From contig OY987299.1 in the NCBI GenBank assembly GCA_963920635.1, positions 128,461,373 to 128,525,372 on the forward strand: a stretch of DNA of 64,000 nucleotides, in the 5' to 3' direction. This DNA comes from Pseudeuparius sepicola. Taxonomy: Eukaryota; Arthropoda; Insecta; Coleoptera; Anthribidae. Within the stretch, counting starts at the first letter, position 1. Every line of letters begins with the position of its first letter. Positions 43,521-55,575 of this stretch are shown here, piece after piece. Under the pieces are notes generated by a model. The model was not told where the DNA came from. It saw nothing but the letters and a program-made list of their open reading frames with translations, and searched no databases. The position numbers were made by a program, and so were the translations under genes.

Positions 43521-44316
43521 TTCAGAAACGTGGAAAAATTAATTATTAAAATACAAGTTCACGTGACAATAGTAGCCCTTTGGGTCCATGGTATGCCTTA
43601 TGGTTTTCCGAGGAATTTTCTATTTTGAACTTCATTATAAAACACATGGTAGCCTGACTAAAATAATACCAAAACGCATATTTTTCGAATAAAAAAAACT
43701 CAGTTTTTCACAATTGAAGGACCCAGGATAACTTTCTAATTCATACGTTATAGTAGGGGAGCCCAAGAGGGGATTTTGGGATCTTCTCAAGCGCGACAGA
43801 TTAACATATGGGGGGATACCTTGCACCCTGTTGAGTACCTCCACCATATCTAAGCCCTCTATACAGAGCCGCGCGTGTAGGGCAGCCGATCAGAATAGTA
43901 AAAAAAAAACGATAGATGGATATACTCGAGCGCGTCAGACTAAGATATGATGGATTAGTTACATGCTGAAAAGTGTGCATTTCAATAATCTGACGATTTG
44001 AGCGTGACGTACGGTGGTGGGAGGGTCACAAACTTGCAAAAAAAAACGTTAACTCGACTTTCTCGAGCGCGGCCGAATATTTTTTTATTTTGAAGGAAAT
44101 AATTCAAGGATAACGGGAAAAATATAATCTGCCGATTTCCACAAGCCGAAGTAACAAAAATCGTCGATAAAGTTTAGGGCGTGCAGCTAGTTGCAGTGAA
44201 GCATGTATTCCCCACTACACGCCTCTCTTTCCCTTTCACTCTTTCTCTTGCATCGTCCCCACACGCCAGCCATCACGCCATCACAGCTGATCACAGCACT
44301 CGTGGTATTATATGTA

Positions 44317-44622
44317 CAGGGTTATTCAAAATCGATGTCCCTATTGTGGGCAAATGAAAAGAGAAAAAATATATATGCTTAAGAGGTCTTAAATGGGACC
44401 AAACGAAGACTAAATTAAGATAAAATTGAGAATATTTGACAAGCGACGCTCTGCGTCGGGGCGCCCTTCGATTTTTTTTTGTAACGAACGTACATTTTTT
44501 ATTTGATGTTTGGATAGACCTGCTTTTTATATATAAGTTTTATTTTAGACGTTTTGTCAAATTTTGTTTAGAAATATAGATAATACAATATTTGGAAAGT
44601 CCACGTTCAACACCCTGTAATA
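44317..44622. mobile_element. possible small CAGGGT-ended insertion
   Basis: TACAGGGTTATTC at the left and CAACACCCTGTAATA at the right, about 300 bp apart, inside the larger element. The terminal similarity is only about ten bases, so this is tentative. Confidence 0.35.
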
Positions 44623-45058
44623 TAGAAAATAAATTACTAAGAGCATATGTTTATAGACAAAAATTCCTTAATTTTTAACAGACAACATATTTTTTTTAGC
44701 CGTCAGATTAAGAAAATCCCTCCAAATAATCGTCAGATTATGAATCAGCACGAACAGGACATCAAGCTGAACCGTCTATATGAAAATCTGATGCGCTCGA
44801 GTATTTCAAAATGGCGATTTTTTTTGCATTTTCAAAAAGCCGCCCCGAGCTGGCGTTACATCCGAATCGTCAGTCTATTGAATTGGAGCTTCTTTCGCGT
44901 TCACTTAACATCCCTTTCGAATATCTGACACGCTCGAGTAATTTTTTTTCTTCCCATTTTTAACCCTTCCGTACGGCCGCCCCCACCATGCCTACCGGCA
45001 GATTAACATACCTACGTCATCGGAGACACGTGGGGCATATACACTATCAATATCTCAC

Positions 45059-45093
45059 GCGCTCGAGTATCTCCATGTGAGATACTCGAGCGC
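45059..45093. repeat. perfect hairpin of the CTCGAGCGC repeat
   Basis: GCGCTCGAGTATCTC, a five-base loop, then the exact complement. Two head-to-head copies of the subterminal repeat. Confidence 0.9.
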
Positions 45094-45671
45094 ATTTGTG
45101 AAAGCCTGTAGATGCTCCCCCCACCGGTGGAAGGGTATGTATCATCATTGAATAAGGAATTCAAATAAGAAATAAATACCTGCTATTCTTTGGCCTTGAA
45201 CGGTATTTACAGAGGCAGTTCCATCTGTCGTTAGAAAGGTTGAACCTCCTTCCGCGCGCCATCTCTCCGTCGGAAGATTTAATAAGGAGACGGCAATCAT
45301 TTTGGGTCTATTTTATTTTAGTTATTTAATTGGACGCATTCAGTGCCTATAGGCGCCACTTCCTGGGACCATAAATACGGGCGAGGGGGGTTAAGAGGGA
45401 ATACATGGGCGGTCCTACAGTCAGTTACGGGTCTGTCCATTGATCTTAGATATCTTTCCGAATACCTTAATCAATGGTATCATATAACCTTTTTTTCTTT
45501 CTACCATCTAATCTTCAAAATCCAATAGGTCCCCACGACGCTCGAGTAAATCCCCATTTAGCATCGTGGGCTCCCCTACTATTATTATTGTGGGAATATG
45601 ACGCAACATAATGCCCATTGAAAGTCATACTGAGTAAAATACGTCCAAAAATCTGTCACTATCTCCCGGTC

Positions 45672-46454
45672 TCTTAACTATCTAACCTATTTTCGACCTA
45701 ACCTACAGGGACTAATATTGAGACAAAATTTATTTCTGTATAACTTCCAGAGTTTCATGACTTATCTTTTGACTATAAGGGCACGTACAAAGTTAAATAG
45801 AAGTAAATATTGCCCATAAAATTGGTGAAACAATTTTTCTTGTTTTTAGAGCCGGATTTTAGTTAATAATAAACTAATCTAAACATTTTACCTCCATAGG
45901 TAATTTTCATCCATATATTAATAACCTTGACTAGGCCTCTTTGTTGGGGTATAGCAAGTATAGATTGCAAAAAAATTCTCGTGTTCTTTTTTGCTTTAGT
46001 TCGAGAGCATTATTTTTCCTTAAGGATAATCATTACTTAGTGTATTTCTTAGATGCAGTTCGCTACTACCAATTTTTAATAAAAAAAACATCTGACACGT
46101 TTTAAAATTTTCTCTATCTACAGCAGACGTTGAACGCGAGTGAGGTTTTAATTTGCGCCAGCCGTTGCCTTCGATCGGTCCGAACGTATATCTTATTCCA
46201 TTTCTCAGCAGCCGACGCTCGGCTTTCTTTAGAGAATGGAAAAACTGAACCGAGGATAAACCTCCACTTATCAAGGCACCACGTGAGGCAGCGAAATAAC
46301 TTTTAAAGTCGCGCGCCGGATTTCCAACTTACAGAATTCCATTCGGACGAATGCGTGGTCCCAGTGGTGTAGGGAATAAAAATATTCTTTATACGGATAA
46401 GAGGAAATAAAGAAAGCACAAATTGTGTTTATTCCGTTTGGAGTTTTGGAACCA
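45672..46454. other. spacer, possible LTR remains of the gypsy fragment
   Basis: 46100-46450 is GC-richer and lies directly 3' of the minus-strand integrase, where a 3' LTR is expected. No matching second LTR exists in the window, so this is unproven. Confidence 0.3.
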
Positions 46455-47726
46455 CTAAAAAATGTGCAAAATGTGTTGAATGAAGAAGGCTATAGAATTA
46501 TTTTTTATTAATACGTCGATTGGTCTTTGTTTCGTGACGGAGTGTACAGAGTGATTGTATCCTAAAATTGCGTAGGGCATTTCTTCTTTTATATTAAACA
46601 GTTTTTTTCTTTTTTTTAGAATGCGGAGATGTTCTATGATAGTTGAATGAAAACGTTCGATCATTCCATTTGATTGTGGATTTTCTGGAGTTGTATATTG
46701 AATTGAAATTTTGTGTGTATCGACAAATTCTTGCATAAGTCCGTTTTTGAATTCGGTTCCGTTGTCCGAAACTAACATGTGGGGAAAACCATGGTGTGTT
46801 ATAAAAATCAATAAGGCATTGAGTACGCTGACTGCATTGGATCCATCAATTGGGTATGCCTGTCCATATTTTGAGAATGCGTCTATTATTGTTAAAAACT
46901 TTTGTCCGTTAGCTTGAAATGTGTCCAAGTGAATAATTTCTAATGGTTTAGTTGGGGTCGGTGTTATCATAAATTTTGGTTTTGGTGGATTTCTGTCGTA
47001 TTTGTTGGTTTGACAAGTGTCGCAAAGTTTAATATATTCCTCGATGTCACTCTTTAAAGTTGGCCAATAATAGCGTCTTCTGATTTGAATTTCTGTCTCG
47101 TTTATTCCTCGGTGGTTGGTCTTTCCTTCATGATAGTTTTTTATGGTTTCTTGTTGACGCTCGGTGTTGTTGATGTCTTCCAAAAATTGGTTGCATTTGA
47201 CAAGGTCGAAGGCTGTATTTTTAAAAGTTTTTTGAAGAAATTCGCATGTTGGTTGGTAATTGTTTTCGGGTTCAAAAAGTACTGCGTACTTCACTTTAGG
47301 TCGGACATATTCTTTGAAAAAATTAATTATATTTTGTTCTGTGTTATCTAAGCCAATTTGAACATGATATCTTTTTTTGTTTAGAAAACATTGTTCTATG
47401 ACTGGTCTGGCTGCACTGTGATTGACAAAACTTAGTCTTATTTGATTATTATAGTAATTTAAGGGTTTTTCTGAAATTGGAAAACTAAATATAGGTTCTT
47501 CTTGGTTTGTGTGAACAGTTTCGTCATCATCGGGAGATAAGTCAGGTATTTCATCAGCTGTTTCTGTTGTGGAAGTTTCGTTGCTCTCTCGTCTTATATT
47601 TTGGGTTGAAGGTTGAACAGGAGCGGTAATTTCTGAGAAATCATCCGTTCTGTCATCAGGCGGGTTATTGTACAGCGAAGCATTTTCAACGTAGTTGTTT
47701 TCGAGCTGTTTATTAAAATCTTTCAT
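46455..47726 (-). pseudogene. pol: Ty3/gypsy integrase
   Basis: 423 open codons. The acidic N-terminal linker (about 20-80) is followed by a tether region, then the HHCC zinc finger (H199, H205, C235, C238) and a DD35E core: D268 (IIHLDTF), D321 (LVSDNGTEF) and E357 (SNGMIERFH). The core and finger look intact. The C-terminal domain is short (ends HILHIF) and probably truncated. Linker and finger resemble the gypsy/17.6-type group. The frame is open, but the element around it is truncated, so it is not part of a functional unit. Confidence 0.85.
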
Positions 47727-47835
47727 ATAGTCAAAAAGGTCGAAAGTTTCTTTTGTATGAATTTCTATCCTTGAGAGGGCATCGGCATTGGTGTTACTTT
47801 TTCCTTTTTTTATACACGATGTCGTAGGTGTATTC

Positions 47836-48132
47836 CTATAATTTTAGTCTCCATCGAATTAATTTTGAATTTGGGTCCTTTAATGAGAAGAGCCATTGTA
47901 GAGGTCGATGATCCGAAAGAATTGTGAATTTTCTGCCAAACAAGTACGGCCTGAAATACTTGGTACCATAAATGATTGCAAGCATTTCTTTCTCTATAGT
48001 CGAGTAATTTTGTTCAGAGTCATTGAGTGTCCTTGAAGCATATGCTATTGGCTTTCCCAATCGGTCCTTGAGATAGGATAGCACAAATTTCAAAATTGCT
48101 AGCATCTGTTGTGAGATTGAAGGGTTGGTCAA
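47836..48132 (-). pseudogene. pol: Ty3/gypsy RNase H fragment
   Basis: [40 protein letters not shown] and [10 protein letters not shown] are the RT-linked RNase H region of gypsy elements. Its beginning (TTDAS, catalytic Asp) is in another frame upstream, to about 48145. After RWRLKL the frame shifts to EYTYDIVYKKGKSNTNADAL (about 47760-47830), bridging to the integrase. Confidence 0.85.
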
Positions 48133-48165
48133 AGTCTGGATACTGTAAATTTATTTCTTCTTTAT

Positions 48166-49148
48166 ATAATATATTTCTGATATATAGGGAATAGGACAAA
48201 CTATAGTATTTTTGTTTGATTTCTTTGTTACTTTTTACTTGAATAACTGCGATTCCCTATATACCTAGAGGTTCTTCATAAAATCCAAGTGAAAAATCAA
48301 GACTTTGTTTTCAAGCCCATTGCTTGAATCCTATACATATTGCCTCCAATAATGTCTCTCCTTTCTCTCTCTAAATCTGCTCTATTGTTTCTATATACCT
48401 ATATCATCAACATTTGAAGTCAAATGTACCATAAGAAACAATCTGAAAATGTGAACCAGGCAAGTTTCAAAACTTCAGACGAGCTGCGTTTCCTATTACA
48501 ACGAAATAAGGCTGCCACGCCACTGGCTGCCCGCAGACAGTATTCCCGCCAAGAAAAACAATCCAGATTTCATTTTCGGCCGCTTTATATTGAATCTGCA
48601 ATCCACAAAAAGCGGACCGAACTTCCAGATATACGCGGGAACTGGCAGAAGATCCGCTAATTTCATCCCTATATATAGGGAGGCGAGGCTCTGGATCATC
48701 CTTAAAGCGGGGGGCGAGCATTCCTCCATTTTTCATCCGAGCGGACTAAGTTCCAGCGTTTAAATGATTCAATATTTTCCGCGCGAGGCTAATTGAAAAC
48801 AGAGCGTTGTTTTCAACTGGAAATTTTAGTTGGTGTTAGCAGTTCAGCTATGGATAGTCTGATGATATTTTGGAAAAATTACCAAAGCGTTTAGATCAAT
48901 TGATGTTAGGGTACCATGGTACCAATGAACCAAAAACATTGAAGGAGCGGTAAATATACACAACATGGAAATAGGATTACAGATGTACTCTAAATAGACT
49001 TATATGTGTCAAAATTAACAAAATAATTATTAAGAAATTCTCCAAATTTACATAGTTCCAGAAAAAAATTATACGTACAGAAATACTCAGAATTATGTTG
49101 TCAATGTCATGTTGTTCGATGGCGTTCCATTCATTTGAGAATTCATAT
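48166..49148. other. spacer
   Basis: AT-rich. 48420-48730 has higher GC with no recognised exon. A small inverted pair around 48182-48265 (TATAGGGAAT / ATTCCCTATA) was noted. Confidence 0.35.
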
Positions 49149-49885
49149 TAACCAATCAGGTGATGATTTCAGCAGCGATAATACCACTAGTGGTATTTTC
49201 GTATGTAATATCACAAGTGCAGGAAATTTTATCGATAATTTTTTCGAAAGCGCTATTTTGCCTAGGAAGATCACGAGTATAAATTGGTCTTTTATTTTAC
49301 CTCTGAAAATAAAAGCCCAATTTGTACGAGTGGTTTTGCTAATGGGCAAAATAGCGCTTGAGAATAAAATTATTTAGAAAAATTTATTGCACGAGTGGTA
49401 TTTGTCTAGATTATTTCACGAATACGATTTAATAATTTTTGTATTATTTTTTTCTATGTTTACATTTCCAAAACGATTCATTTTGAACGAGTTTATTGAC
49501 AGCTTCGACTGTAGCGTTCGGGTAAACAAACATGACGCTTGGATGTCCAAGGCAAATGCGATTATACCTACATCCTGTCAGCGTTGGTTTATTTTCTGAA
49601 TGTGTCATAAATTTAAACGGAGACGTAGGTCCAACAACAAAAATTTAGCAATGTAAAAGTTATATAAATTCATTGATACAACGCTTAATAGTACCGCAAC
49701 ATAATTTATAAGGTGCATAATTTAGAACAGTGTGAAACACACAAACTTTAAGAAGTAGGTACGTGTTTGTATCCAACAGATTCGCGGTTGCTAAGCAACG
49801 AAGTGATAATTTGCACAAGTGCAATTACCGGTAATTGCACTAGTGCAAATTATCGCTAGCAGAGGCATATCATTGGTTGGATTTT
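49149..49885. mobile_element. foldback element with CACNAGTG motifs
   Basis: Inverted ends ACCAATCAGGTGATGATTTC...GCGATAAT and, on the complement, ACCAATGATATGCC...GCGATAAT. Just inside each end is a palindrome built on CACTAGTG: AATACCACTAGTGGTATT at 49180-49197 and the 50 bp palindrome at 49805-49854. Variants CACGAGT, CACAAGTG and ACGAGTGG recur at least five more times. AGCGCTATTTTGCC / GGCAAAATAGCGCT forms another inverted pair (49255, 49345). No coding. Confidence 0.6.
49805..49854. repeat. 50 bp palindrome
   Basis: GATAATTTGCAC, then AAGTGCAATTACC and its complement around a central ACCGGT, with one mismatch pair over 25 bp arms. It extrudes readily as a cruciform and includes two CACNAGTG motifs. 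Confidence 0.95.
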
Positions 49886-50289
49886 TATGGAAGGAGCTAC
49901 CTTATTGGATGCAAGCAGTATGAGGGAAATAATCGCTGAAATCCTACTCTCTTAGTTACGTCCTAGTTACGCTAAACCAATATTGTGGCAGCTAAAACTG
50001 ATAACCCAATAACTTCTTCACATTACCAAATTTAATATAGGACTAGAATATATGTTTTCAAATAAAACATTGATCTTTAAATATCTATTAGCACAAAAAA
50101 CATATTCAGAACCAAAAGTTCAATCTAAATGACAGCTAGCTGTCAAACTAACTATATGCAGTTGTTAAATTCTATTTTTAAATACAACTCATGGTATGCC
50201 TATTAATAGATAATACCTTTCCTTAATTTATAACTCATTATAATCCCAATGCTAAGAAAATACCACTCCTTCTGGGCAGTCGTGGTATT
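49886..50289. other. spacer
   Basis: AT-rich, nothing recognised. Confidence 0.35.
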
Positions 50290-51055
50290 TTCAGCTTTGG
50301 GGCACACCACTTGTTACATTACCTTTGAAAGGCGCACTCGAATAATATCTGTTGGTCAGTTGGAAACACAATATTTTCCACCAAAAGTCTTCGTCAGAGC
50401 ATATAACATTAGTTCTGTTGATACCCCATATACCATGATCCTTGAAAGGGTGTGAACCGCTCGAACAGCTGCAAGGCGTTCTGCATTTCCAGGACACCTC
50501 TACATGCGATGCCTCCTTGAATCTGGCCGAAGTCCAAATCGGGACTCGTCAGAAAAAAAAATGGATTCCATTCCTGCTGCTGCCAATTTAAATGTTCTTG
50601 TACCCATTGTAACCGGGTTGTGCGATTTTGATAATGCTGGAACTCTTACAGGTCGGAGGCCATTAATGTGATGTTCATGGAGCCTGTTTCGGACAGTTTG
50701 GTCACTAACCCGTACATTGTGAGTATTTTGCAGCTAAGTAGCTAATTGCGTAGCAGTGATAATGCGTTCTCGCAAAGCTAGCAATATTAGAAATCTATTT
50801 TGAATAATTCGGGTAGTTACCCTAGTACGGCCTGTATGTCGTTCTGTGGCGTCTCCTGTTTCTCGGTATCTTATCAATAAACGATTAAATAACACTCTTG
50901 GATGTGTTAATAGCTTCTGCAATATGCGACATCCCTGTAAAATTCTAGCCTCCAACATGCCAATAGTACGTAACATCCTTTCACGTTCAAAATGATGTCT
51001 CTGCATCATAAAATGTTTAAAATCAAACCAAACTTGAGCAGCATTAAATGACAAA
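50290..51055 (-). pseudogene. Tc1-like transposase, decayed
   Basis: The N-terminal frame (51054-50734) has a HTH region with FNRLLIRYRETGDATERHTG, RTRVTTRIIQNRFLILLAL and ITATQLA. Downstream, in shifting frames: VSDQTVRNRLHEHHINGLRP, SIFFLTSP (where the first catalytic Asp region should be), then INRTNVICSDEDFWWKILCF. Many frame changes and no DDE set; no inverted ends were found close by. Confidence 0.75.
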
Positions 51056-51785
51056 TACCTACTAAATTAGGCAGGATTTTAGTTTGAACTTTAAAAAATC
51101 TGCAATATTTTTTAATGTAAAAAAACATTAATACGTTTGCACTATAAGTTTCTAGAACTGCTCATAGTCCTATTATTTCTTTATACAGGGTATCCCAACG
51201 AGAACTTGACCCCCCCCCAAAAATTCGAAAACCGAACAATATTTGAAAATTCGCCGAGACCCGTCGATTTTTGCTTTTGGGGGGAGCTTTTTTGACAGTC
51301 AAGCCAACCCGATATGTTCATCCCCCTAATCCCTAGCAACCCCAACTTTAAAATTTCAAATGGAACTACCCCCCTTGTGGCACATCATTTTAAAGCCCTT
51401 TTTATTGCGAATACAGTGATGTATCGTTTTTAGAATTCTGTTGAGTTTTGACAGAATTATTGGCTAAAAACGGAAAGTTGACAATCCACTGTACGCGTAG
51501 TAATTTCTACACAAATGCCCGCCGCTATTAAGTTTTTTATCTACTACACACGACCAAATTACATAGTTTTTATTGACGTCTCGATCGGTTTACAAAAAAG
51601 TCACAAATGAAAAAGCAGAAGCGAAACAAAAAAAGTTCATACAAAAAAAGTTCATACGAATTCATTCATTAAAATATGTAACAAAAAGTCACTGTCGCAA
51701 AAAAAGTTCCCGTTTTTTTGCTTCTAACCACGAAATCGTTAGTTTCAGCCTGCTATTGAAAGCGGAAACGTATTTTCGAAATAGT
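51056..51785. other. spacer with an isolated CAGGGT-type terminus
   Basis: TACAGGGTATCCCAACGAGA at 51184 looks like a DNA-transposon end followed by a C run, but no inverted partner is seen. It is probably a truncated copy. Confidence 0.4.
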
Positions 51786-51905
51786 TTGTTTATTCCATCG
51801 CGGAAAGGGTAGAAATTGTTGCAATTTGATATCGAAATCATGATTGCGCTAAAGCTACAGCACGAATTGCAACAATTTCTAACCTTTCCATGATAGAATA
51901 AACCA
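51786..51905. repeat. 120 bp foldback
   Basis: TGTTTATTCCATCGCGGAAA and GGTAGAAATTGTTGCAATT are mirrored, inverted, by AATTGCAACAATTTCTAACC and TTTCCATGATAGAATAAACC. A short stand-alone hairpin with mismatches. Confidence 0.8.
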
Positions 51906-54900
51906 TCGAATTGATAAGTACAATGGAAGTCGCACAGGTACCACTTTCATTGTTGTTTGGGGCAGCCAACTCTAGAGAGAGATAGGTTTCAAATGGCAAT
52001 AAGTAAGACAAGGACGCCTAATGAACGTGTCAGCTGATTCAGGCAAAGGAGGTATATAGGGATGTTGAATATTAATGGGAGAATTTAATGGGCATGTTCC
52101 GTAATTCTCTTTATTGTATGATCTGTATTCCGAAATTCGGGGCTTGTTTGTAGGAATGAGAATTTTTCTATACTATAACCACAATTATGTAAATATTGCA
52201 AAGAAAAAAAGTAGAGAATTGATTAAAAAAATACCTACATGGCAATTTTATGTACCTGGAAGTAAATTGAGACAAATAAAATACAAATTCCAAAATAAAA
52301 GTTCATTTTAAAATAAAGGCGACAAAATATCTAGGATAAGGTATACATTTTCACTTAACTGATTTATTAATTTTAAAATTCAATTTAATAGGAAAAGCTT
52401 TTACATATTTTTATATAATTTTTAATGTTTAGGCATCTAACAAAAAGAATTACAAATAATTACCTTATTAAAGGGACAAGAACCTCAAGATTAATTCCAT
52501 CTTTGACTACGAAGAGCTAATATTTTGCCAGCTTTTCCCTTGATAGAGTATCTATCATGACTTGGAAAATAAAAAACTGTAGTAATTATATACTTTTTAA
52601 GTTTGCGCTGCCCAAAATTCTCTATGAAATTGCTGTCAATAAATTGTTTACTACAAATGCAAGTAAATACTTGTAGAGAGTACAAAATTTTTCCTTTTTA
52701 TTGCTGCAATCCACTTGTCTCTATAATATCACCTTAACTCTTGGAAAACTGCAAAGTTATTAGCAAAGATTTTTAAGACTTACGAATGAAAAGAAATCCC
52801 ACTAGTCTTATTCTTTCCGCCCTGTTTGGTACATCCAAATACACAACAGGAGTTGATCCTCTTTTTTGTAATTTGAATATAGCCACATAGCTAAATTAAA
52901 TTTTCTCTCCGATCTAAAAATAATAATAAACCAAACACCAACTAAGAAAACTCAACCCCGTTTTATACGAAACTGCCACCACGACACGAACTCAAATCAA
53001 ATATAAATAATACAATAATTACTCCTATTCGTATTGGAAGTTGGGACAGAAGGAAAATTAAAATGACGTTTGACAACGGAACTCGTTTGAAGCACAGGAC
53101 ACAAAAATAGAAAGTTAGGACAAACACCTCTTTTGTGTGATGTGGCTTTTGCTGGAATCAGCTGATTTATTTACTATTTCACTTACTCAAGTTTGGCTGC
53201 CAGTTTATCTCTGTACACTCCTTCCATCTACTTGTCAATTCAATGGAATAAACCATTTCAAAAACACGTTTACACTTTCAGATTTATTTAGGTTGGGACA
53301 ACTTGCAAGTCGGTGATCATTCTGCAAGTAACTTTTTACTCAAAAAAGGGAAAAACATTGCGATTTTGGTATATTATTAAATTAATTGATATTGAGGTTA
53401 TTTTTTATTTCCTTGTATGGCCTCTGCTCTTCGAGCAATCTAGCCACTATGGGGCGACGTACGGTGCCAAAGCGTGGGGAACCATGAAAGACCCACCCAC
53501 TCGTGCACCCCCGCACCGCCCCATGATATTGAGGTCATAATGTGTTATGTCTACTTGACTTTTGCCACAAAATATAAGTTAGGTAAATTTTCTTCTTCTT
53601 CAGTCTTCACAAACCTCAAATAGGAACATATCGATATTGTCGTAAATCGCGTCAACGTCGCAAAACAGTAGCCATTCAGCTTTTTGGGCCCGTGACGTCA
53701 CGGGCCCAAGGAATTTGAATTTCAAAAATGTTTTCAGGGCATTTGCCGGCCGAAAAAAAATCGGAAAAAAGTATTCTCGTATTTTATTTAGGTACTATTA
53801 AGATTCATAATCAAAAATAAAAAAAAGTGTGAAACAGGCCCATTTGTCAAACTGTGTAATCTCAACAAATATTACAATAACTCGCTTTAAAAAGAGGTGC
53901 CAACGCATGCCATGAAGAGATCGATGACAAATCGCGACCGAAAGATAAGAAAAACATAAAATCCGAAGCACCGATACCATGCTGGTGTTAAGGGCCCTTT
54001 CGCGCCCTAATCTATCACCAGGCAGTCGCATAATAATTCGGTAATCGGACTGCGAAGAAGATTAATGGCAAGACGGCGGCGTCGTAGCAGGCCTGGCGCT
54101 CCGATATCCGGCTGATTGTTTTCTGATGGCTCCACGGTCGCTGTAGTGATCGGCGGCAGTCGGCAGGAACCGACGCGGTAATGGCGGCGCCACGTGGACC
54201 GAAGTAGAGGGGGAATTGAGCGAATGGCCGGATTATTTATCTTGATATTGTCTTTTTACGAATGCGCAGTGAAAGTTTCCTCGGTAATTTTACCATATCT
54301 AACACTGTAAATAAAATGCCCGAATTGTACGACAGATAAGATTACTTGTTCCTGCAGTTTTATAAAATTCCTTGTATAGTATGAACGAACTCAATTGGAA
54401 CAGCATAAAAACGCTTGGGCGGCGTTTGAACAAGACCGAGTCATAGGCGGCGCACGGTCCTTATAATAATATTATACAAATTTTATTTAAATGCTATAAA
54501 AAGAATAAAATAAACTTTGAAATAATTTAGACAAAAGCAAAGCAATAATTTTGTAACACACAAAACAACACCACACAAAAATCTAGTCAGAAAACCAAAA
54601 TCCGTAAGATAAAGCGCAATCCTTATTTCTTCATACTGGCCTAACTGGCCTACGTCGACACCTGCTCCGTGGATCTCCGAAAAGCCGACCAATCAAATCG
54701 CTACGCTCGCTTTCTTATTGGCTGCCTCCTTGACTAGGTCGACGTCGACCGCATAAAAACCTTTGAATTTTATACGGGTGATTTCTGCTGATAATTCTGG
54801 TATTTTTACCAGTAGCAGAGCGTGGTAAATGCTATGAAATAGATCGCGCCCCGTAAATCATTGTGTTACAAGTGAGTTCATTTATATTTTATACCAGGGT

Positions 54901-55575
54901 AGCTCGAGAACAGGCGCCTCGGCAATAAAATACGAGACAAAACACTTTTGTAACCATATTAAACCAAACCTGGTATTACTAGTAAAAAGAGGTGAAGGGG
55001 GCAGAGAAGATATATATAATGTAGTAAAAACAAGTGACTGCATACTCGCCTAATATAATATCACAAGTATACTTGCGTGGGTTACACTGTTAGACGGCTG
55101 GCCACTTTGTGCAGCGAAATGCGGTGTATAGCCGTGCCATAATTTCACAGATCTTAGGATATACTTGCGTAAATTAATAGTTATAATCGATATGTCATTT
55201 TAGAGACCTTTTGACAATATCATATGGTGCATTAACCTTTAGGTTGTGTTTGACGACAACCTTAAAAAAACCTTAAAAGTAAAATATTATGTTGCTTGTA
55301 GACGTATATTTTTGAAAACTACGTGACGCCTATGTCCTATATTCTTTTGGTGACGCTAATTAAAATTTTTATGCTGTTTCAAACGACTTAAGCAATACTA
55401 TACCTACTTCGGCGTAGCTTTCTTTAGTACGAATTACGGATTTTGCGGTATTAACTTAAAAAATCGCGAGAAAAAAATGGGAATATTACTACTAAAAAAA
55501 TAGTCCTGCCGGAATTAGGTACCCACCTCGGTACTCACCTATTTTTTTAGTTATCCACGATTGTTTTCTTTTTTT
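51906..55575. other. long gene-free stretch
   Basis: No gene recognised. 53440-53540 and 54030-54230 are GC-rich, and the latter may be old host sequence. 54640-54780 has CCAAT/ATTGG and GTCGAC words in inverted arrangement followed by GCATAAAAACC, promoter-like but without a gene behind it. Confidence 0.4.
53684..53709. promoter_or_regulatory. 26 bp perfect palindrome centred on a CRE
   Basis: TTGGGCCCGTGACGTCAC and its complement, centred on TGACGTCA, the full cAMP-response/bZIP element. A perfect 26-mer is unlikely by chance, but no gene lies next to it. Confidence 0.45.

Larger units (their letters stand above)
43751..45581. mobile_element. TTA-flanked element with CTCGAGCGC subterminal repeats
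   Basis: Perfect 15 bp inverted ends TAGTAGGGGAGCCCA and a TTA duplication (43748-43750, 45582-45584), shown by comparison with the uninterrupted copy at 33166. ACTCGAGCGC and its complement occur about eight times (43788 variant, 43924, 44059, 44795, 44931, 45059, 45084, 45539), pointing inward from both ends. No transposase is seen. A 3 bp TTA target suggests, but does not prove, PIF/Harbinger mobilisation. Confidence 0.85.
43521..45671. mobile_element. right half of the 859 bp palindrome family, split by another element
   Basis: 43521-43750 and 45582-45671 together match 32941-33257 in order (TTCAGAAACGTGGAAAAATT to CTGTCACTATCTCCCGGTC). The left half is missing. The interruption is the element at 43751-45581. 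Confidence 0.85.
46455..48165 (-). mobile_element. Ty3/gypsy retrotransposon fragment, 5'-truncated
   Basis: RNase H to integrase order on the minus strand, without gag, protease or reverse transcriptase. At least two frame changes occur (about 47838 and 48055). The first piece after the truncation point reads [20 protein letters not shown] (around 48075-48145). No LTR pair was found. Confidence 0.85.

Noticed and set aside
54640..54780. Promoter with CCAAT boxes and TATA-like GCATAAAAACC
   Set aside because: CCAAT words are in inverted arrangement with GTCGAC repeats as in a foldback, and no open frame or exon follows within several hundred bases.
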